The position numbers and the translations under genes were made by a program. Positions 27,319 to 37,188 of a stretch of 64,000 nt of DNA are shown here, piece after piece. A model generated the notes under the pieces. It was not told the DNA's origin, ran no database searches, and saw only the letters and a list, made by a program, of their open reading frames with translations. The stretch covers positions 1 through 64,000 of the forward strand of contig JAQXDL010000021.1 of the NCBI GenBank assembly GCA_029251375.1, in the 5' to 3' direction. Position 1 is the first letter of the stretch. Every line of letters begins with the position of its first letter. This DNA is from Pseudomonadales bacterium. Its GTDB lineage: Bacteria > Pseudomonadota > Gammaproteobacteria > Pseudomonadales > Azotimanducaceae.

Positions 27319-28170
27319 TCAGAACGCGAAACCTTCCTGACTGGGCGTTGTTTCGAGCACCTCGAAGTCGATTTCGTAGGACGTGTACTTTCGAATATTG
27401 ATCACGCCAGTATCGAGAATTAGATATTGACCTTTAATGCCCTGCAGCACCCCTTCAATGATGGGGGTCTTTTCCAAATTGAGAGCTTTGACCTTTGTTG
27501 GATATTGCTCAACCGGGTATTCGATTGTCACAGGGTCGGGTAGCTCGACCAATCGAATATTCGCCGCGCCATGCAATTCAATGAGTTCATCAAGACCATA
27601 CTTGGCCTCGTTCAGTAGCTGCTCTCTGGCTGACATCAGGTCGATATGAACACCTTCGGATTTGAGCATCTTCTGCCAATGGGTTTTGTCAGAAATATGG
27701 GCCTTGAACATTGTCTCAACAAACCCAGACATTTGCCTTGAACTGACTTCAAACAATGGCAGCGCCTGCACAGCGCCTTGATCAATCCAGCGGGTTGGTA
27801 CTTGACTTGGTCGCGTGATACCCACCTTAAGCCCTGAGGAGTTTGCTAGATAAACAATGTGTGGCTGCATGCATACGCTGTCGCCGAAATCAGGCTCTCG
27901 ACAAGTCCCCAGATGATAGTGGCAACGTTCCGGGCTCATCATACAAAGGTCACACTGGGCCAGTTTCTTGAAGCAGGGGTAGCAATAGCCTTGGCTGAAA
28001 CTCTTCTTGGTCGCGCGGCCACAATGGTTACATTCAATGTTCCCCGTGTAGCTAAGGCGAATTTCACTGCCTATCAATGGATTTAGATGAATCTGTGTAT
28101 CAGAAAGCGGCAGATGGTAGTCAACCGGCTGATTGTGTTCGGTAATAAGTTTTCGAATAAATCCATGCAT
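27319..28170 (-). CDS. DUF2797 family zinc-ribbon-like protein
   Basis: 283 residues. The Cys-rich first half has paired CxxC/CxxC sites (ECNHCGRATKK; YCYPCFKKLAQCDLCM) followed by CHYHLGTCREPDFG and the conserved VYLANSSGLKVGITR stretch. This pattern is that of DUF2797, a family of unknown function common in proteobacteria and actinobacteria. The GLKVGIT segment resembles a GIY-YIG-like strand, but I cannot show catalysis. Cytosolic, no signal peptide. Divergent from pepN. Confidence 0.85.
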   Translation of the reverse strand: MHGFIRKLITEHNQPVDYHLPLSDTQIHLNPLIGSEIRLSYTGNIECNHCGRATKKSFSQGYCYPCFKKLAQCDLCMMSPERCHYHLGTCREPDFGDSVCMQPHIVYLANSSGLKVGITRPSQVPTRWIDQGAVQALPLFEVSSRQMSGFVETMFKAHISDKTHWQKMLKSEGVHIDLMSAREQLLNEAKYGLDELIELHGAANIRLVELPDPVTIEYPVEQYPTKVKALNLEKTPIIEGVLQGIKGQYLILDTGVINIRKYTSYEIDFEVLETTPSQEGFAF

Positions 28171-28382
28171 GAAACGATGATAGCAATTTTGGCTGTAAAA
28201 AGAACACTCAGCCTCGTGTTTGCGGCTCAGATTGCATTGAAAGGAAATTTAAACCAGATACAATCACGGCCCTTCGATACAAACGTTTACCCAACGTTAA
28301 TTTGAATTCTCTATGTTCAGTCTTGTTCTAACTTTACGACCTGAATGGGATGAACTTAATACATATAAAGGTGAGAAAAACC

Positions 28383-31073
28383 ATGAAAGAAGGCCAACCT
28401 AAAGCCATCGCTCTAAAGGACTACAAAGTCCCCGAATATTTGATAGAAACAACGACGCTACACGTTGACCTCGACGAGGCAGAAACGCTGGTGACGGCGA
28501 CGTTGCAGATGTCTAAGAACATCGACAGCGAAGCGACGAGCAACCAGTTGGTGCTGGATGGCGGCAAGGGTTTAGATACGCGATCAATTTCGATTGACGG
28601 ACGTGAGTTACTTTCAAATGAATACAGAATTGAACAAGACTCACTGACACTGTTCGATGTGCCCGATGTATTTCAGCTTGAAACCCGCGTTGCCATAAAA
28701 CCTCAAGAAAATACTGCCCTGGAAGGGCTCTATAAATCTGGTGATATGTATTGCACGCAATGTGAAGCAGAAGGCTTTAGAAATATCACATGGTTCCTTG
28801 ATCGTCCTGATGTGATGTCGAGTTATACAACAACGGTAAAAGCAAACAAACAAACCTACCCAATTCTTCTATCGAACGGGAACGACATCGACCGCGGCGA
28901 AGACGGTGACAAACATTGGGTCACTTGGAATGATCCATTTGATAAGCCTGCTTACCTGTTTGCGTTGGTGGCAGGAAACCTTGAATACATTGAGGATAGT
29001 TTTACGACGATGAGTGGTCGCGATGTGAAACTACAAATTTTTACGGAAGCGCATAACACCGATAAGTTAGACCATGCCATGCTGTCATTAAAAAATTCGA
29101 TGGCCTGGGATGAAAAAGTTTACGGTCGCGAATACGATTTAGATATATTCATGATCGTCGCTGTCGAGAGTTTCAATATGGGCGCAATGGAGAACAAGGG
29201 ACTAAATATATTTAATACTTCCTGCGTCCTTGCACGACCTGATACAACGACCGATGCGGGTTACCAAAGAGTTGAAGCGGTTGTCGCACATGAATACTTT
29301 CATAATTGGTCAGGCAATCGCGTGACCTGTCGTGATTGGTTTCAGCTAAGTTTAAAAGAAGGATTTACAGTATTACGCGATCAGCAATTTTCTGCAGATA
29401 TGGGCTCCGAAGCTGTCTGCCGAGTCAATGATGTTGCCGTACTTCGAAGCGCACAGTTTCCTGAAGATGCAGGTCCCATGGCTCACTCTATTCGGCCTGA
29501 CTCCTATATTGAAATCAATAATTTCTATACCGCAACCGTTTACGAAAAAGGCTCAGAAGTTGTTCGGATGATAAGGACATTTTTGGGCGCTGAAGGCTTT
29601 CGTGCTGGCACAGACTTATATTTCGATCGGCATGATGGCCAAGCGGTGACGACAGAAGATTTTGTGATAGCGATGGAAGATGCCAATCAAATAAATCTGT
29701 CACAGTTCAGGCAGTGGTACCGACAAGCGGGCACGCCATCCCTGACGATGACTGGCGAATACATTGAAGCCCAGGGTTTGTTCCGTCTCAGCGTGGCGCA
29801 AGACTGTCCGCCGACACCAGGACAAACCAAAAAAGAGCCATTTCATATGCCTCTCGCGATTGGCCTACTTGATAAAGACGGCAACGATATTGAGGTTGAC
29901 GTAGCGGGTTTAGACTGCGCTTGCGTGGTGACCGGTGAAAGTGAATACACTATGGTGTTAAATCTGACCGAAGCCAAACAGACCTTTGACTTTCCAATAG
30001 CCGTTGCGCCGACGCCGTCTTTGCTGCGAGGCTTTTCAGCACCGGTCAAACTGCAGTACGACTACACAAGAGATGAGCTGCTATTTTTGTTGAGCCACGA
30101 TTCGGATGGTTTCAACCGTTGGGAGGCTGGCCAGCGCTTAGCGGTCGAAGTGATACAAGAAGTTATCGGGCAGATTCATGCTGGTGAAACATGTGTTGTC
30201 GATGAGCGTCTGATAAAAGCGTTCGAGAATGTTTTGGATCAAGCCTTAGCTGATGATCAAAGTGAATCCTTAGATAAGGCTATGCTTGCCAGTATGCTTG
30301 TCTTACCAACCGAAACCTATCTGACTGAGCTTGTTGAAATTGCCGATGTTGATGCAATTCACCAAGCACGTGAGTTGGTTCGCTCGACGCTAACGAACAA
30401 GCTAAGTGGTTTGCTGTTGACGGTTTATAAAATGAATCAATTGGATAAAGCGTACGAGCCAAATGCTGAACAGGTTGCGCAACGATCATTAAAAAATGTT
30501 TGTTTATCCTATTTGATGCAGCCAGAGTCGACCGAGATGATTGATCTGTGTGTTGCTCAGTTTGAATCATCGACTAATATGACCGACACATTAGCGGCAT
30601 TGAAAGCGTTGATAGAGTCAAGTTCTGATCAAGCGGTTGAGCCGCGAAATAAAGCCTTAAGCGTCTACTTTGATCGTTGGAAGGATGAAGCGCTAGTCAT
30701 TGATCTATGGTTTAACATGCAAGCGTCCTGTTCGCACCCAGATACGTTAGATAACGTGATTGACTTGATGAAACATGATGCTTTTACGATGTTAAATCCA
30801 AACCGTATGCGGTCGGTGGTTGTTGCATTTGCGTTTCAAAACAATGTTAACTTCCATCGAAAAGACGGACGCGGTTATCGCTTCCTCGCCGATCAGGTGA
30901 TTGAGCTTAACAGTATCAACCCCCAGATGGCGGCTCGAGTGCTTAAGCCACTAACCAGTTGGCGCAAGTACGATCAAGCTCGGCAAGAGATGATGAAGGC
31001 GCAGCTAAATCGAATTCTAGCGCAAGAAAACCTCTCGCCGGATGTCTTTGAGATCGCTAGCAAGAGTGTTTAG
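28383..31073 (+). CDS. pepN: Aminopeptidase N
   Basis: 896 residues from ATG 28383, preceded by AAGGTGAG; an in-frame ATG at 28350 would add 11 non-homologous residues. An M1-family zinc aminopeptidase: the exopeptidase motif GAMENKGLN and the zinc site HEYFHNW (HExxH, residues 303-307) followed by the distant Glu helix (LKEGFTVLRDQQF). The C-terminal Ig-like and helical domains (DUF3458 type) complete the E. coli PepN plan (870 residues). Cytosolic; removes N-terminal residues from peptides. A GC hairpin follows the stop codon, shared with batD. Confidence 0.97.
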   Translation: MKEGQPKAIALKDYKVPEYLIETTTLHVDLDEAETLVTATLQMSKNIDSEATSNQLVLDGGKGLDTRSISIDGRELLSNEYRIEQDSLTLFDVPDVFQLETRVAIKPQENTALEGLYKSGDMYCTQCEAEGFRNITWFLDRPDVMSSYTTTVKANKQTYPILLSNGNDIDRGEDGDKHWVTWNDPFDKPAYLFALVAGNLEYIEDSFTTMSGRDVKLQIFTEAHNTDKLDHAMLSLKNSMAWDEKVYGREYDLDIFMIVAVESFNMGAMENKGLNIFNTSCVLARPDTTTDAGYQRVEAVVAHEYFHNWSGNRVTCRDWFQLSLKEGFTVLRDQQFSADMGSEAVCRVNDVAVLRSAQFPEDAGPMAHSIRPDSYIEINNFYTATVYEKGSEVVRMIRTFLGAEGFRAGTDLYFDRHDGQAVTTEDFVIAMEDANQINLSQFRQWYRQAGTPSLTMTGEYIEAQGLFRLSVAQDCPPTPGQTKKEPFHMPLAIGLLDKDGNDIEVDVAGLDCACVVTGESEYTMVLNLTEAKQTFDFPIAVAPTPSLLRGFSAPVKLQYDYTRDELLFLLSHDSDGFNRWEAGQRLAVEVIQEVIGQIHAGETCVVDERLIKAFENVLDQALADDQSESLDKAMLASMLVLPTETYLTELVEIADVDAIHQARELVRSTLTNKLSGLLLTVYKMNQLDKAYEPNAEQVAQRSLKNVCLSYLMQPESTEMIDLCVAQFESSTNMTDTLAALKALIESSSDQAVEPRNKALSVYFDRWKDEALVIDLWFNMQASCSHPDTLDNVIDLMKHDAFTMLNPNRMRSVVVAFAFQNNVNFHRKDGRGYRFLADQVIELNSINPQMAARVLKPLTSWRKYDQARQEMMKAQLNRILAQENLSPDVFEIASKSV

Positions 31074-31081
31074 TTGATATT

Positions 31082-31113
31082 GGTGAACAGGCGACGAAGA
31101 TAGCCTGTTCGCC
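31082..31113. terminator. bidirectional hairpin between convergent pepN and batD
   Basis: GGTGAACAGGC, ten-base loop, GCCTGTTCGCC: an eleven-base stem with one G-U pair. No T-run follows, so it is a weak or factor-assisted terminator or an mRNA-stabilising end for both genes. Confidence 0.6.
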
Positions 31114-31122
31114 AACATGTTG

Positions 31123-32814
31123 TTACGGGTTCATTGTGCTCATAAGGGCGTGGGGAGATTTTTTATCTTGCTTAGTAGCGCTTAGGACCTGTGTGATATC
31201 CCTTAAGCCTGCGCCCAGCCAGTCTTTTGGATGAGTAGGCGAGTAGAGACTTGCTTCGAGTTTTTCAATCTCGCTTAACAGCTCATCACTAGCGTAGTGA
31301 AGCGCCAAGTCTCTGGTCGAATCAATATTTGGCAGGCGGGCTTTACCCCAAAGAAACAGTAATTTTCGAGCATTTGCCGCGTGATTTTTCTGACAGGCCT
31401 CCTGTAGTTTATCAAACAGTTCTGTTTCAGATGATGTTTGTGTTGGCGCCTTTTTTATGGGTGCTTGGGCTGGATGCCTTCGAGCTTTGAACAGCAAAAA
31501 CAAAGTAATAAGCCAAACGATCGTTATAACGCCAGAGAGTAGCTGCCAATAATTCGGTCCTTCGACCGCAGTTTGTCTTGTCAGAGCCGATTCTGATATT
31601 AAGGTTTGATTGGGTTGGCTTGGTTCGAGATTCCGCTCTACCGTTAGCGGCTGACTCGATGCGATGACAGAAAATTCTTGCGCGGGTAATGAGGCTATTT
31701 CCATTTTGTCGGTGACTGTATTCCACCATGCTAGTTCCCAAGCAGGCAGTATTAACTTGCCGGATTGCGTCGGTACAATACCAACGGTGGTTTTGCTGGT
31801 AGCAACGATACCGGCGTCAGTTATTGTTTGATTTTGAACCTCTGGGTCTTTATAAGACTTGGCGCCCTGAATATCGATCGCATCAATGATCGGCAGCAGT
31901 GTGGCGGCTTGACCGTCGACGGTAATGGTGATGTTCCTATTTATTGGCTCGCCAACTGTTAACTGTCGCGATTCGCTACTCCAAGTTTCAGCGATGTTGA
32001 CGGCTTTAGCCGGTAGCCAATGCTTGCCTGTAAATCCATTTGGCTTGGGCTTAATTGTCACAGTATGTGTTTCTGAAAATGCCATAATCGGCTCTCGATT
32101 AGAGAAGAAACCCCGGCCTACTTTTGATCCAGTAAACGTGACTCGAGGAATTTCCAAGACCCCGCTGCGTTGAGGAAAGATCGCGAAGCGTTTCTCATAA
32201 ACAAAATAGCGCCGATTGTTGACATAAGTATCGTAGCGTTTTTCATTTTCAATCGTTTCAATGATGGCATTTTCGATTTTCGGTTCTGCGGGAATTTCAC
32301 CCGTTATAACGTCAACGTAATGGAGCTTAATGGTATAGATAATTTGACCTTGGACATACGCTTCGGAAGTGTCCACGCTGGTGTCAACGAACACCAGTTC
32401 GTTCGTTTTAGATTTCATTTCAGCAGTTTGAGGTATGACCTCTATGACAATTGCATCTGAAATCGAACCATTAATTTGGATTCTTGGAATCGTCACCCGA
32501 CCCAGTCTTTTTGCCCGTAAGATCAAGTCCCAACTTGTACTGACTTCTCGGCTGCTCTTACCATTAATGATGCTCATTTTTGTATTTTGGTTGGGCCCAG
32601 CGACCCGTAGGATTTCGAAATCTTTCGTTAGAAAGTCGAACTCAAGTTGACCCGTTAACGCTTCATTGACTTTGATGTTAAGTCTGAGCTGATCTGCCTC
32701 GCTTATCCTTGTGCGGTCTACGGACACGGTGAGGCTGAAAGCGGCACTGCTAAATGTGACAAGCATTAGCAGGATTGCGGATGTAACGATGGATTTACCA
32801 GTTTGACGTTTCAT
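31123..32814 (-). CDS. batD: BatD-family protein
   Basis: About 563 residues from ATG 32814 (GAAGAG upstream); the frame is open to 32847. The signal peptide SIVTSAILLMLVTFSSAAFS is followed by beta-rich periplasmic BatD domains (LTVSVDRTRISEADQLRLNIKVNE; YVYEKRFAIFPQRSG, typical of the family), one membrane segment (YWQLLSGVITIVWLITLFLLFKA, near residue 435) and a cytosolic helical tail. It ends the Bat operon and overlaps the BatB-BatC gene by 20 bases. Bat proteins were named for aerotolerance in Bacteroides; in proteobacteria they are linked to envelope stress resistance, with the molecular role open. Confidence 0.85.
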   Translation of the reverse strand: MKRQTGKSIVTSAILLMLVTFSSAAFSLTVSVDRTRISEADQLRLNIKVNEALTGQLEFDFLTKDFEILRVAGPNQNTKMSIINGKSSREVSTSWDLILRAKRLGRVTIPRIQINGSISDAIVIEVIPQTAEMKSKTNELVFVDTSVDTSEAYVQGQIIYTIKLHYVDVITGEIPAEPKIENAIIETIENEKRYDTYVNNRRYFVYEKRFAIFPQRSGVLEIPRVTFTGSKVGRGFFSNREPIMAFSETHTVTIKPKPNGFTGKHWLPAKAVNIAETWSSESRQLTVGEPINRNITITVDGQAATLLPIIDAIDIQGAKSYKDPEVQNQTITDAGIVATSKTTVGIVPTQSGKLILPAWELAWWNTVTDKMEIASLPAQEFSVIASSQPLTVERNLEPSQPNQTLISESALTRQTAVEGPNYWQLLSGVITIVWLITLFLLFKARRHPAQAPIKKAPTQTSSETELFDKLQEACQKNHAANARKLLFLWGKARLPNIDSTRDLALHYASDELLSEIEKLEASLYSPTHPKDWLGAGLRDITQVLSATKQDKKSPHALMSTMNP

Positions 32815-34606
32815 CTCTTCGCACCTCACCTTGTTTGATTCTCTCATCGTATTGCATCTTGAATTTCCTGCGCATTAGTCCGCCGGGATCATCAGGGACT
32901 TGTTTCAACCATTGCTGTAAGGCCTGTTGCTGTTCCTCGTCGAGTGGCTGTTGATCTTCCTGCGACATTTTTTCGTCAGTGGCATCCTGTTCTTCTTGAT
33001 CTTGCTGATCTTGGTCCGCCTGTTGTTGTTCTTCAGAAGACTGCTCCTCAGAAGATTGTTCTTCTGCAGCATCTTGCTCTTGTTGATCTTCAGATTGTTG
33101 CTGAGAATCCTCTTCGCTATTCTCTTGCTTGTCGTTCTGTTGACCTTCCTCAGATTCGTCGGAGGGCTGATTTTCATCCTCGCCACCCTGTTCCTGATTT
33201 TGTTCTTGTTGTGATTCGAGTAGTTCCTCAACAAGTTGTTTGTTGAATTGTGCGTCCTCGTGATCCGGTGCGAGCTCAAGCGCAGCAGTATAGGCTTGAA
33301 TCGCCTCTTCATATTTGCCCTGTTTCGCCAGTGCGTTGCCAAGGTTATAGCGACCTTGCTGCGATGGGTCAGTTTGAAATTGCTCGGCGGCACCGTTAAA
33401 GTTTTGTGCTTTGTATTGTGCGCTCGCTTTCCACTGTGGATCTTCGAACAAACTTGCTGCTTGCTCTGCGTTGCCTTGGTTCATCGCGGCAATAGCTTGC
33501 TGATCGCGGGTTTGCCATAGGTCGTCCCAGAGTGAGGCATAGGCTTTATCCGTCGGTAGACAACAGATAAGCAATACTGACCACAACCAACCGCGTCGAA
33601 AGCTTAGCGCTGCGAGCGGCAGCAGAAGTAGCAGTAGCCAAGGACCTTTCTCCATCCAGATGTCAAAATCCCGCTCCATTTCTCTAAACTGCTGTTGGTC
33701 TAATAGGGGCTCATCGGCAAGCAAATATTCGAGGTCTGTGTCGACCAAACTCATTCGTGCGAACCGACCGCCGGCGAGATTGGCGAAATCCTTTAGGGCT
33801 TGAAAATCAACGCCAGGGACAATAATGGTGCCGGTAAAATCTTTCAAATAGCCGCCATCTCTTGTCAGTTTGGTGCCTGGTATCGGCGCGCCTTCAGCAG
33901 TGCCGAGGCCCAAAACCGATATGGGAAAGGCGTAGCGATGTTGCCGAGCAATATTCTGAGACTCAGCGATATCACGTATCTCGTCTGTGACAATAACGAT
34001 TCGACCACTGCTGACGCCCGCGTCCTTGAACAGTGAGTGGGCTAGTTTTAATGCGGGGGCAAGTTGGCTGCCCGGCGCTGGCATGAATTCAGGCGCCACA
34101 GCGGGAATCATTTCAGCAATCGTATTTGCATCATCGGTAAGGGGCGAGACAAGGTGCGCATCGCCAGAATAAACCACCAAGCCTGTCACGCCTTCATTCC
34201 TGAGTTTGAGAAGATCCAATAGTTTTCGTCGCGCCGCTGTTAATCTGTCTGGCTTTATGTCCGTTGCATACATAGACCGGCTTAAGTCGAATAAAATAAT
34301 CAGCGCATCTTCGCGCTCATGCACCGGTTGCGAGGTTTTCTCCCAGACCGGCCCCGCTAATGCAATGATCGCCAACAACCAACCTAGGGCAATGAGATAG
34401 ATCGGATTGCTAGCGGGCTTACTGTGTTGGCTTTCAATGAGGTGAGGTAACAGATCCACATCGATTGATCGCTCCCATGCAGAGTCTTTGCCTTGTCGTA
34501 GCGTAAAGATTAGAGCAAGCAACAATGCTGGCAAGAGTGCCAAGAACCAAAGTGGTCTCAAAAAGTGCAATTGGGAAATTAAGTCCTGTATCGAGTCCAA
34601 ACTCAT
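32795..34606 (-). CDS. BatB-BatC fusion: membrane VWA domain plus TPR and acidic Gln/Glu tail
   Basis: 603 residues. Two N-terminal membrane segments, a VWA domain with MIDAS loop FDLSRSM near residue 100 and TDEIRD, a third membrane segment near residue 325 (PWLLLLLLPLAALSF), then a TPR domain (GRYNLGNALAKQGKYEEAIQAY) matching BatC. Residues 464-564 are almost only Gln, Glu, Asp and Ser. The end QQWLKQVPDDPGGLMRRKF is a conserved BatC-like tail. The ATG overlaps the batA stop (ATGA). VWA domains bind protein partners through a metal; MoxR upstream is the likely partner ATPase. Confidence 0.88.
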   Translation of the reverse strand: MSLDSIQDLISQLHFLRPLWFLALLPALLLALIFTLRQGKDSAWERSIDVDLLPHLIESQHSKPASNPIYLIALGWLLAIIALAGPVWEKTSQPVHEREDALIILFDLSRSMYATDIKPDRLTAARRKLLDLLKLRNEGVTGLVVYSGDAHLVSPLTDDANTIAEMIPAVAPEFMPAPGSQLAPALKLAHSLFKDAGVSSGRIVIVTDEIRDIAESQNIARQHRYAFPISVLGLGTAEGAPIPGTKLTRDGGYLKDFTGTIIVPGVDFQALKDFANLAGGRFARMSLVDTDLEYLLADEPLLDQQQFREMERDFDIWMEKGPWLLLLLLPLAALSFRRGWLWSVLLICCLPTDKAYASLWDDLWQTRDQQAIAAMNQGNAEQAASLFEDPQWKASAQYKAQNFNGAAEQFQTDPSQQGRYNLGNALAKQGKYEEAIQAYTAALELAPDHEDAQFNKQLVEELLESQQEQNQEQGGEDENQPSDESEEGQQNDKQENSEEDSQQQSEDQQEQDAAEEQSSEEQSSEEQQQADQDQQDQEEQDATDEKMSQEDQQPLDEEQQQALQQWLKQVPDDPGGLMRRKFKMQYDERIKQGEVRRDETSNW

Positions 34607-35643
34607 GTGTCACGTCCCACTTGCGAACGTTGTTTTGAGGCGATTAGTTGGGAGAGCCAAATACGCGTTTGAGGATGTGACAAAGCGATCAGAAAGCTAC
34701 CAAGCAAAGCCAGACCTAGGGGCCAAAAATAAAGGCTTTTGACCGGACGATAGACTTCGACATCTTGTTCAATGGGTTCGAGCCGATCAAGTTGTTCATA
34801 AATTTGGACGAGCTCACGGCTATCGCGTGCGCGTTGATAGGTGCCGCCGGTGGTTTCGGCGATTTCAGTTAGTGTCTGTGAGTCGAGTTCGGAAGAGGGG
34901 TTGATCGTGCGATTGAACAGCAGCCCCGGCACGCTAAGTTCGTCTGCGCCAAAACCAATCGTGTAGATTTTGACCCCTTCCTGTGCGGCGATTTGTGCTG
35001 CCTGTATCGGCGTCACCTCGCCAACGTTATTTTGTCCATCCGTAAGCAGTATCAGTATTCGGCTATCTGCAGGACGATCATATAGGCGCTTTACTGCTAA
35101 ACCGATAGCATCGCCAATGGCTGTTTTACCGCCGGCGATACCCAATGGTGTATCCACCAACAAGGTCCGAACGGTTTTTCTGTCGAAGGTCAGCGGTGTT
35201 TGCAGATAGGCCAGACTGCCAAACAGAATCAGTCCGAGTCTGTCACCTTCGCGGCGTTCAACAAAATCGCCAATCACATCTTTAACCACCGCAAGCCTCG
35301 TCGTTTTTTGGCCATTTAAAACCATATCTTCCGTGCCCATTGATCCTGATATATCAACGGCCAACATCAGATCTCTGCCTGTTGTTGGTAGCTCGACAGG
35401 GTCTCCAATAAATTGGGGTTGTGCAGCCGCAACGACGAGTCCAAACCAGCACAAAATCAGGAGAAATCGCTGCCAAAAATTACGCTGGGCTGCGTTAAGT
35501 TGTTGAGCGTCAAAGGATGTGGCAGATCGGTAGAAGGGCACATACAGTGCCGCGTCACGCTGTTCGAATCGAGGCAGCAGAATATAAATTAGTAGCGGTA
35601 AAGGCAGCAATGAAAATGCCCAAGGCCAGAGGATTTCGATCAT
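34603..35643 (-). CDS. batA: BatA-type VWA membrane protein
   Basis: 346 residues from ATG 35643, which overlaps the preceding stop; the open frame runs 51 bases further upstream without a start signal. The N-terminal two membrane segments (LLPLPLLIYILLP; FWQRFLLILCWFGLVVAAAQP) are the BatA signature. The VWA domain has MIDAS loop DISGSMGTEDM near residue 93 and LLTDGQNNVGEV. A C-terminal membrane segment follows (LYFWPLGLALLGSFLIALS). It is part of the tightly overlapping moxR-DUF58-DUF4381-batA-batBC-batD operon. Confidence 0.9.
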   Translation of the reverse strand: MIEILWPWAFSLLPLPLLIYILLPRFEQRDAALYVPFYRSATSFDAQQLNAAQRNFWQRFLLILCWFGLVVAAAQPQFIGDPVELPTTGRDLMLAVDISGSMGTEDMVLNGQKTTRLAVVKDVIGDFVERREGDRLGLILFGSLAYLQTPLTFDRKTVRTLLVDTPLGIAGGKTAIGDAIGLAVKRLYDRPADSRILILLTDGQNNVGEVTPIQAAQIAAQEGVKIYTIGFGADELSVPGLLFNRTINPSSELDSQTLTEIAETTGGTYQRARDSRELVQIYEQLDRLEPIEQDVEVYRPVKSLYFWPLGLALLGSFLIALSHPQTRIWLSQLIASKQRSQVGRDT

Positions 35644-36173
35644 ACGGCATCCGCCCCAGAGACGTGTTGTACTGCGCGATGTTTTGCAATCCAATGTTTA
35701 GAAATGTCGTGCAGCAGCTCAAGATTGTAGGATATTTCACTGGCGTATTGTCCATGAATGAGCGCTTGTCCTTCACCCATGCTGAACTCTTTTGTATCGG
35801 CCGTTTTGTCGAGAAACGAAACCCAGTTTTCGCCGCTTAAAGGCGCAACCTCGTTGCGTGCGAAATGTGTTAATGCAACGCGTTTAAGTAGTTGATTACA
35901 CCCGATCAGATAGCCCGTTTTGTCTGCGCTAAACTGGCTTCTAAGATGTTCGAGTTCAATTAATGCTTCCCGCCTGTAAGCGTTCTTTTGCCAAAGACGA
36001 TAAACAGTATAGATGCCGTAGACGATACCGATGAATGCCAGGGCACCCAGTAGCCACCAGCCGATAGCAGGTGGCCAAGAGTCAATCGGCGCTGGAAACT
36101 GAATGTCACGCAGTTGCGCCAGGGGATCGGTTTGGGTGGGGTCGCCGCTTGGTGTTGGTATTTGACTTGCCAC
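35640..36173 (-). CDS. DUF4381 membrane protein of Bat operon
   Basis: 177 residues from GTG 36173, whose G is the last base of the previous TAG. One membrane segment (GWWLLGALAFIGIVYGIYTVY, residues ~38-58) and a cytosolic helical domain (REALIELEHLRSQF; SGENWVSFLDKT). The LRDIQFPAPIDSWPPAIGWW beginning is typical of DUF4381 proteins that sit between DUF58 and BatA in proteobacterial Bat operons. Function not known; probably bridges the VWA proteins and DUF58. Confidence 0.85.
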   Translation of the reverse strand: MASQIPTPSGDPTQTDPLAQLRDIQFPAPIDSWPPAIGWWLLGALAFIGIVYGIYTVYRLWQKNAYRREALIELEHLRSQFSADKTGYLIGCNQLLKRVALTHFARNEVAPLSGENWVSFLDKTADTKEFSMGEGQALIHGQYASEISYNLELLHDISKHWIAKHRAVQHVSGADAV

Positions 36174-37141
36174 TAGCGCTTTGCCCGACGAATTGAATGA
36201 TACGAATCGACCAGTGACTGAATAACGTTGTCGCCTGTACTGAGCTCAAACAGTGGTGATTTGAGTTTGCTAAATTCTGTGCGGGTTTGTTGTAGTCGAC
36301 TTTCGTACTTCTGCTCGTAGTCAGATCGATTCTTTTTGTCGGCAGTGTCGATCTGAACCCGCTGTGCACCATTGGTAATCGTATAGAGGTCTGGATTTGG
36401 TAAGTTGTGCTCCATCGGATCAGAAACATGAACCCCGATGATATCGTTATGACGGGATAATTGACGCAGGTGAAGCTGCGCGTCTTTAGAAAAATGATCG
36501 TAGTCACTGATAAGAAATATAGTGCTGCCATGTTTGGCTACTCGACGTACGTTCAAGAGTGCTTCTGATAGGTAATCTGTCTCTTGGTCTAATTTTTCGT
36601 GGTCCTTGTTGAGACGATGATTAAAATCATTGATCTCATTAAGTAGTCTCAGCACCGCGTGTTTGCTTCGTCTTGGTCGAATCTCTCGATGTCCTGATTC
36701 AGCGAAGACGATACCACCAACTCGGTCACCATTTTCCAAAGAAACCCAAGCGATCAGGGCCGCTGCCTGCGCAGCTAAGACAGACTTGAACGAAAATACA
36801 GAACCAAAAAATAGGGAGTGAGATTGATCAACTAAAACAAGCACGGGTCGTTCTTTTTCTTCCTGAAAAAGTTTAGTGTGTGCAACCTGTGTTCTGGCGG
36901 TGACGCGCCAATCAATTGTTCTTACGTCATCACCTGGTTCATATCTTCTGACTTCTGCGAAATCAATGCCGCGTCCTCTGAATTTACTTGTCAGTAAGCC
37001 AGACAGGGGGTTGCTTGATTTGTCGATTGTAACGCTATCGATCTCCCGAGCAGCATGTCGCAGCCGAATCAATTCGGTGACATCCGTGTATGCACCACCT
37101 TTTATGGTGAACTGATGTCTTTTGGTTGGCTTAGTCGACAT
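36173..37141 (-). CDS. DUF58 domain protein
   Basis: 322 residues, no membrane segment. The conserved DUF58 stretch GRGIDFAEVRRYEPGDDVRTIDWRVTART lies near residues 55-82. A VWA-like fold follows (VLVLVDQSHSLFFGS; IFLISDYDHFS). DUF58 proteins nearly always accompany MoxR ATPases. It starts 47 bases after the moxR stop and shares one base with the next gene. I split the family motif here as GRGIDFAEVRRY and GDDVRTIDWR for reference. Confidence 0.92.
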   Translation of the reverse strand: MSTKPTKRHQFTIKGGAYTDVTELIRLRHAAREIDSVTIDKSSNPLSGLLTSKFRGRGIDFAEVRRYEPGDDVRTIDWRVTARTQVAHTKLFQEEKERPVLVLVDQSHSLFFGSVFSFKSVLAAQAAALIAWVSLENGDRVGGIVFAESGHREIRPRRSKHAVLRLLNEINDFNHRLNKDHEKLDQETDYLSEALLNVRRVAKHGSTIFLISDYDHFSKDAQLHLRQLSRHNDIIGVHVSDPMEHNLPNPDLYTITNGAQRVQIDTADKKNRSDYEQKYESRLQQTRTEFSKLKSPLFELSTGDNVIQSLVDSYHSIRRAKR

Positions 37142-37188
37142 TTAGCGTAGCAGTCCTATTTTGATACTAACGAGATAGAGCTAGTCAG

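Noticed and set aside
32905-33393. Long open frames in other registers over the batBC gene
   Set aside because: They arise from the Gln/Glu/Asp/Ser low-complexity codons (CAA, GAA, GAT repeats) and have no start signal or family likeness.
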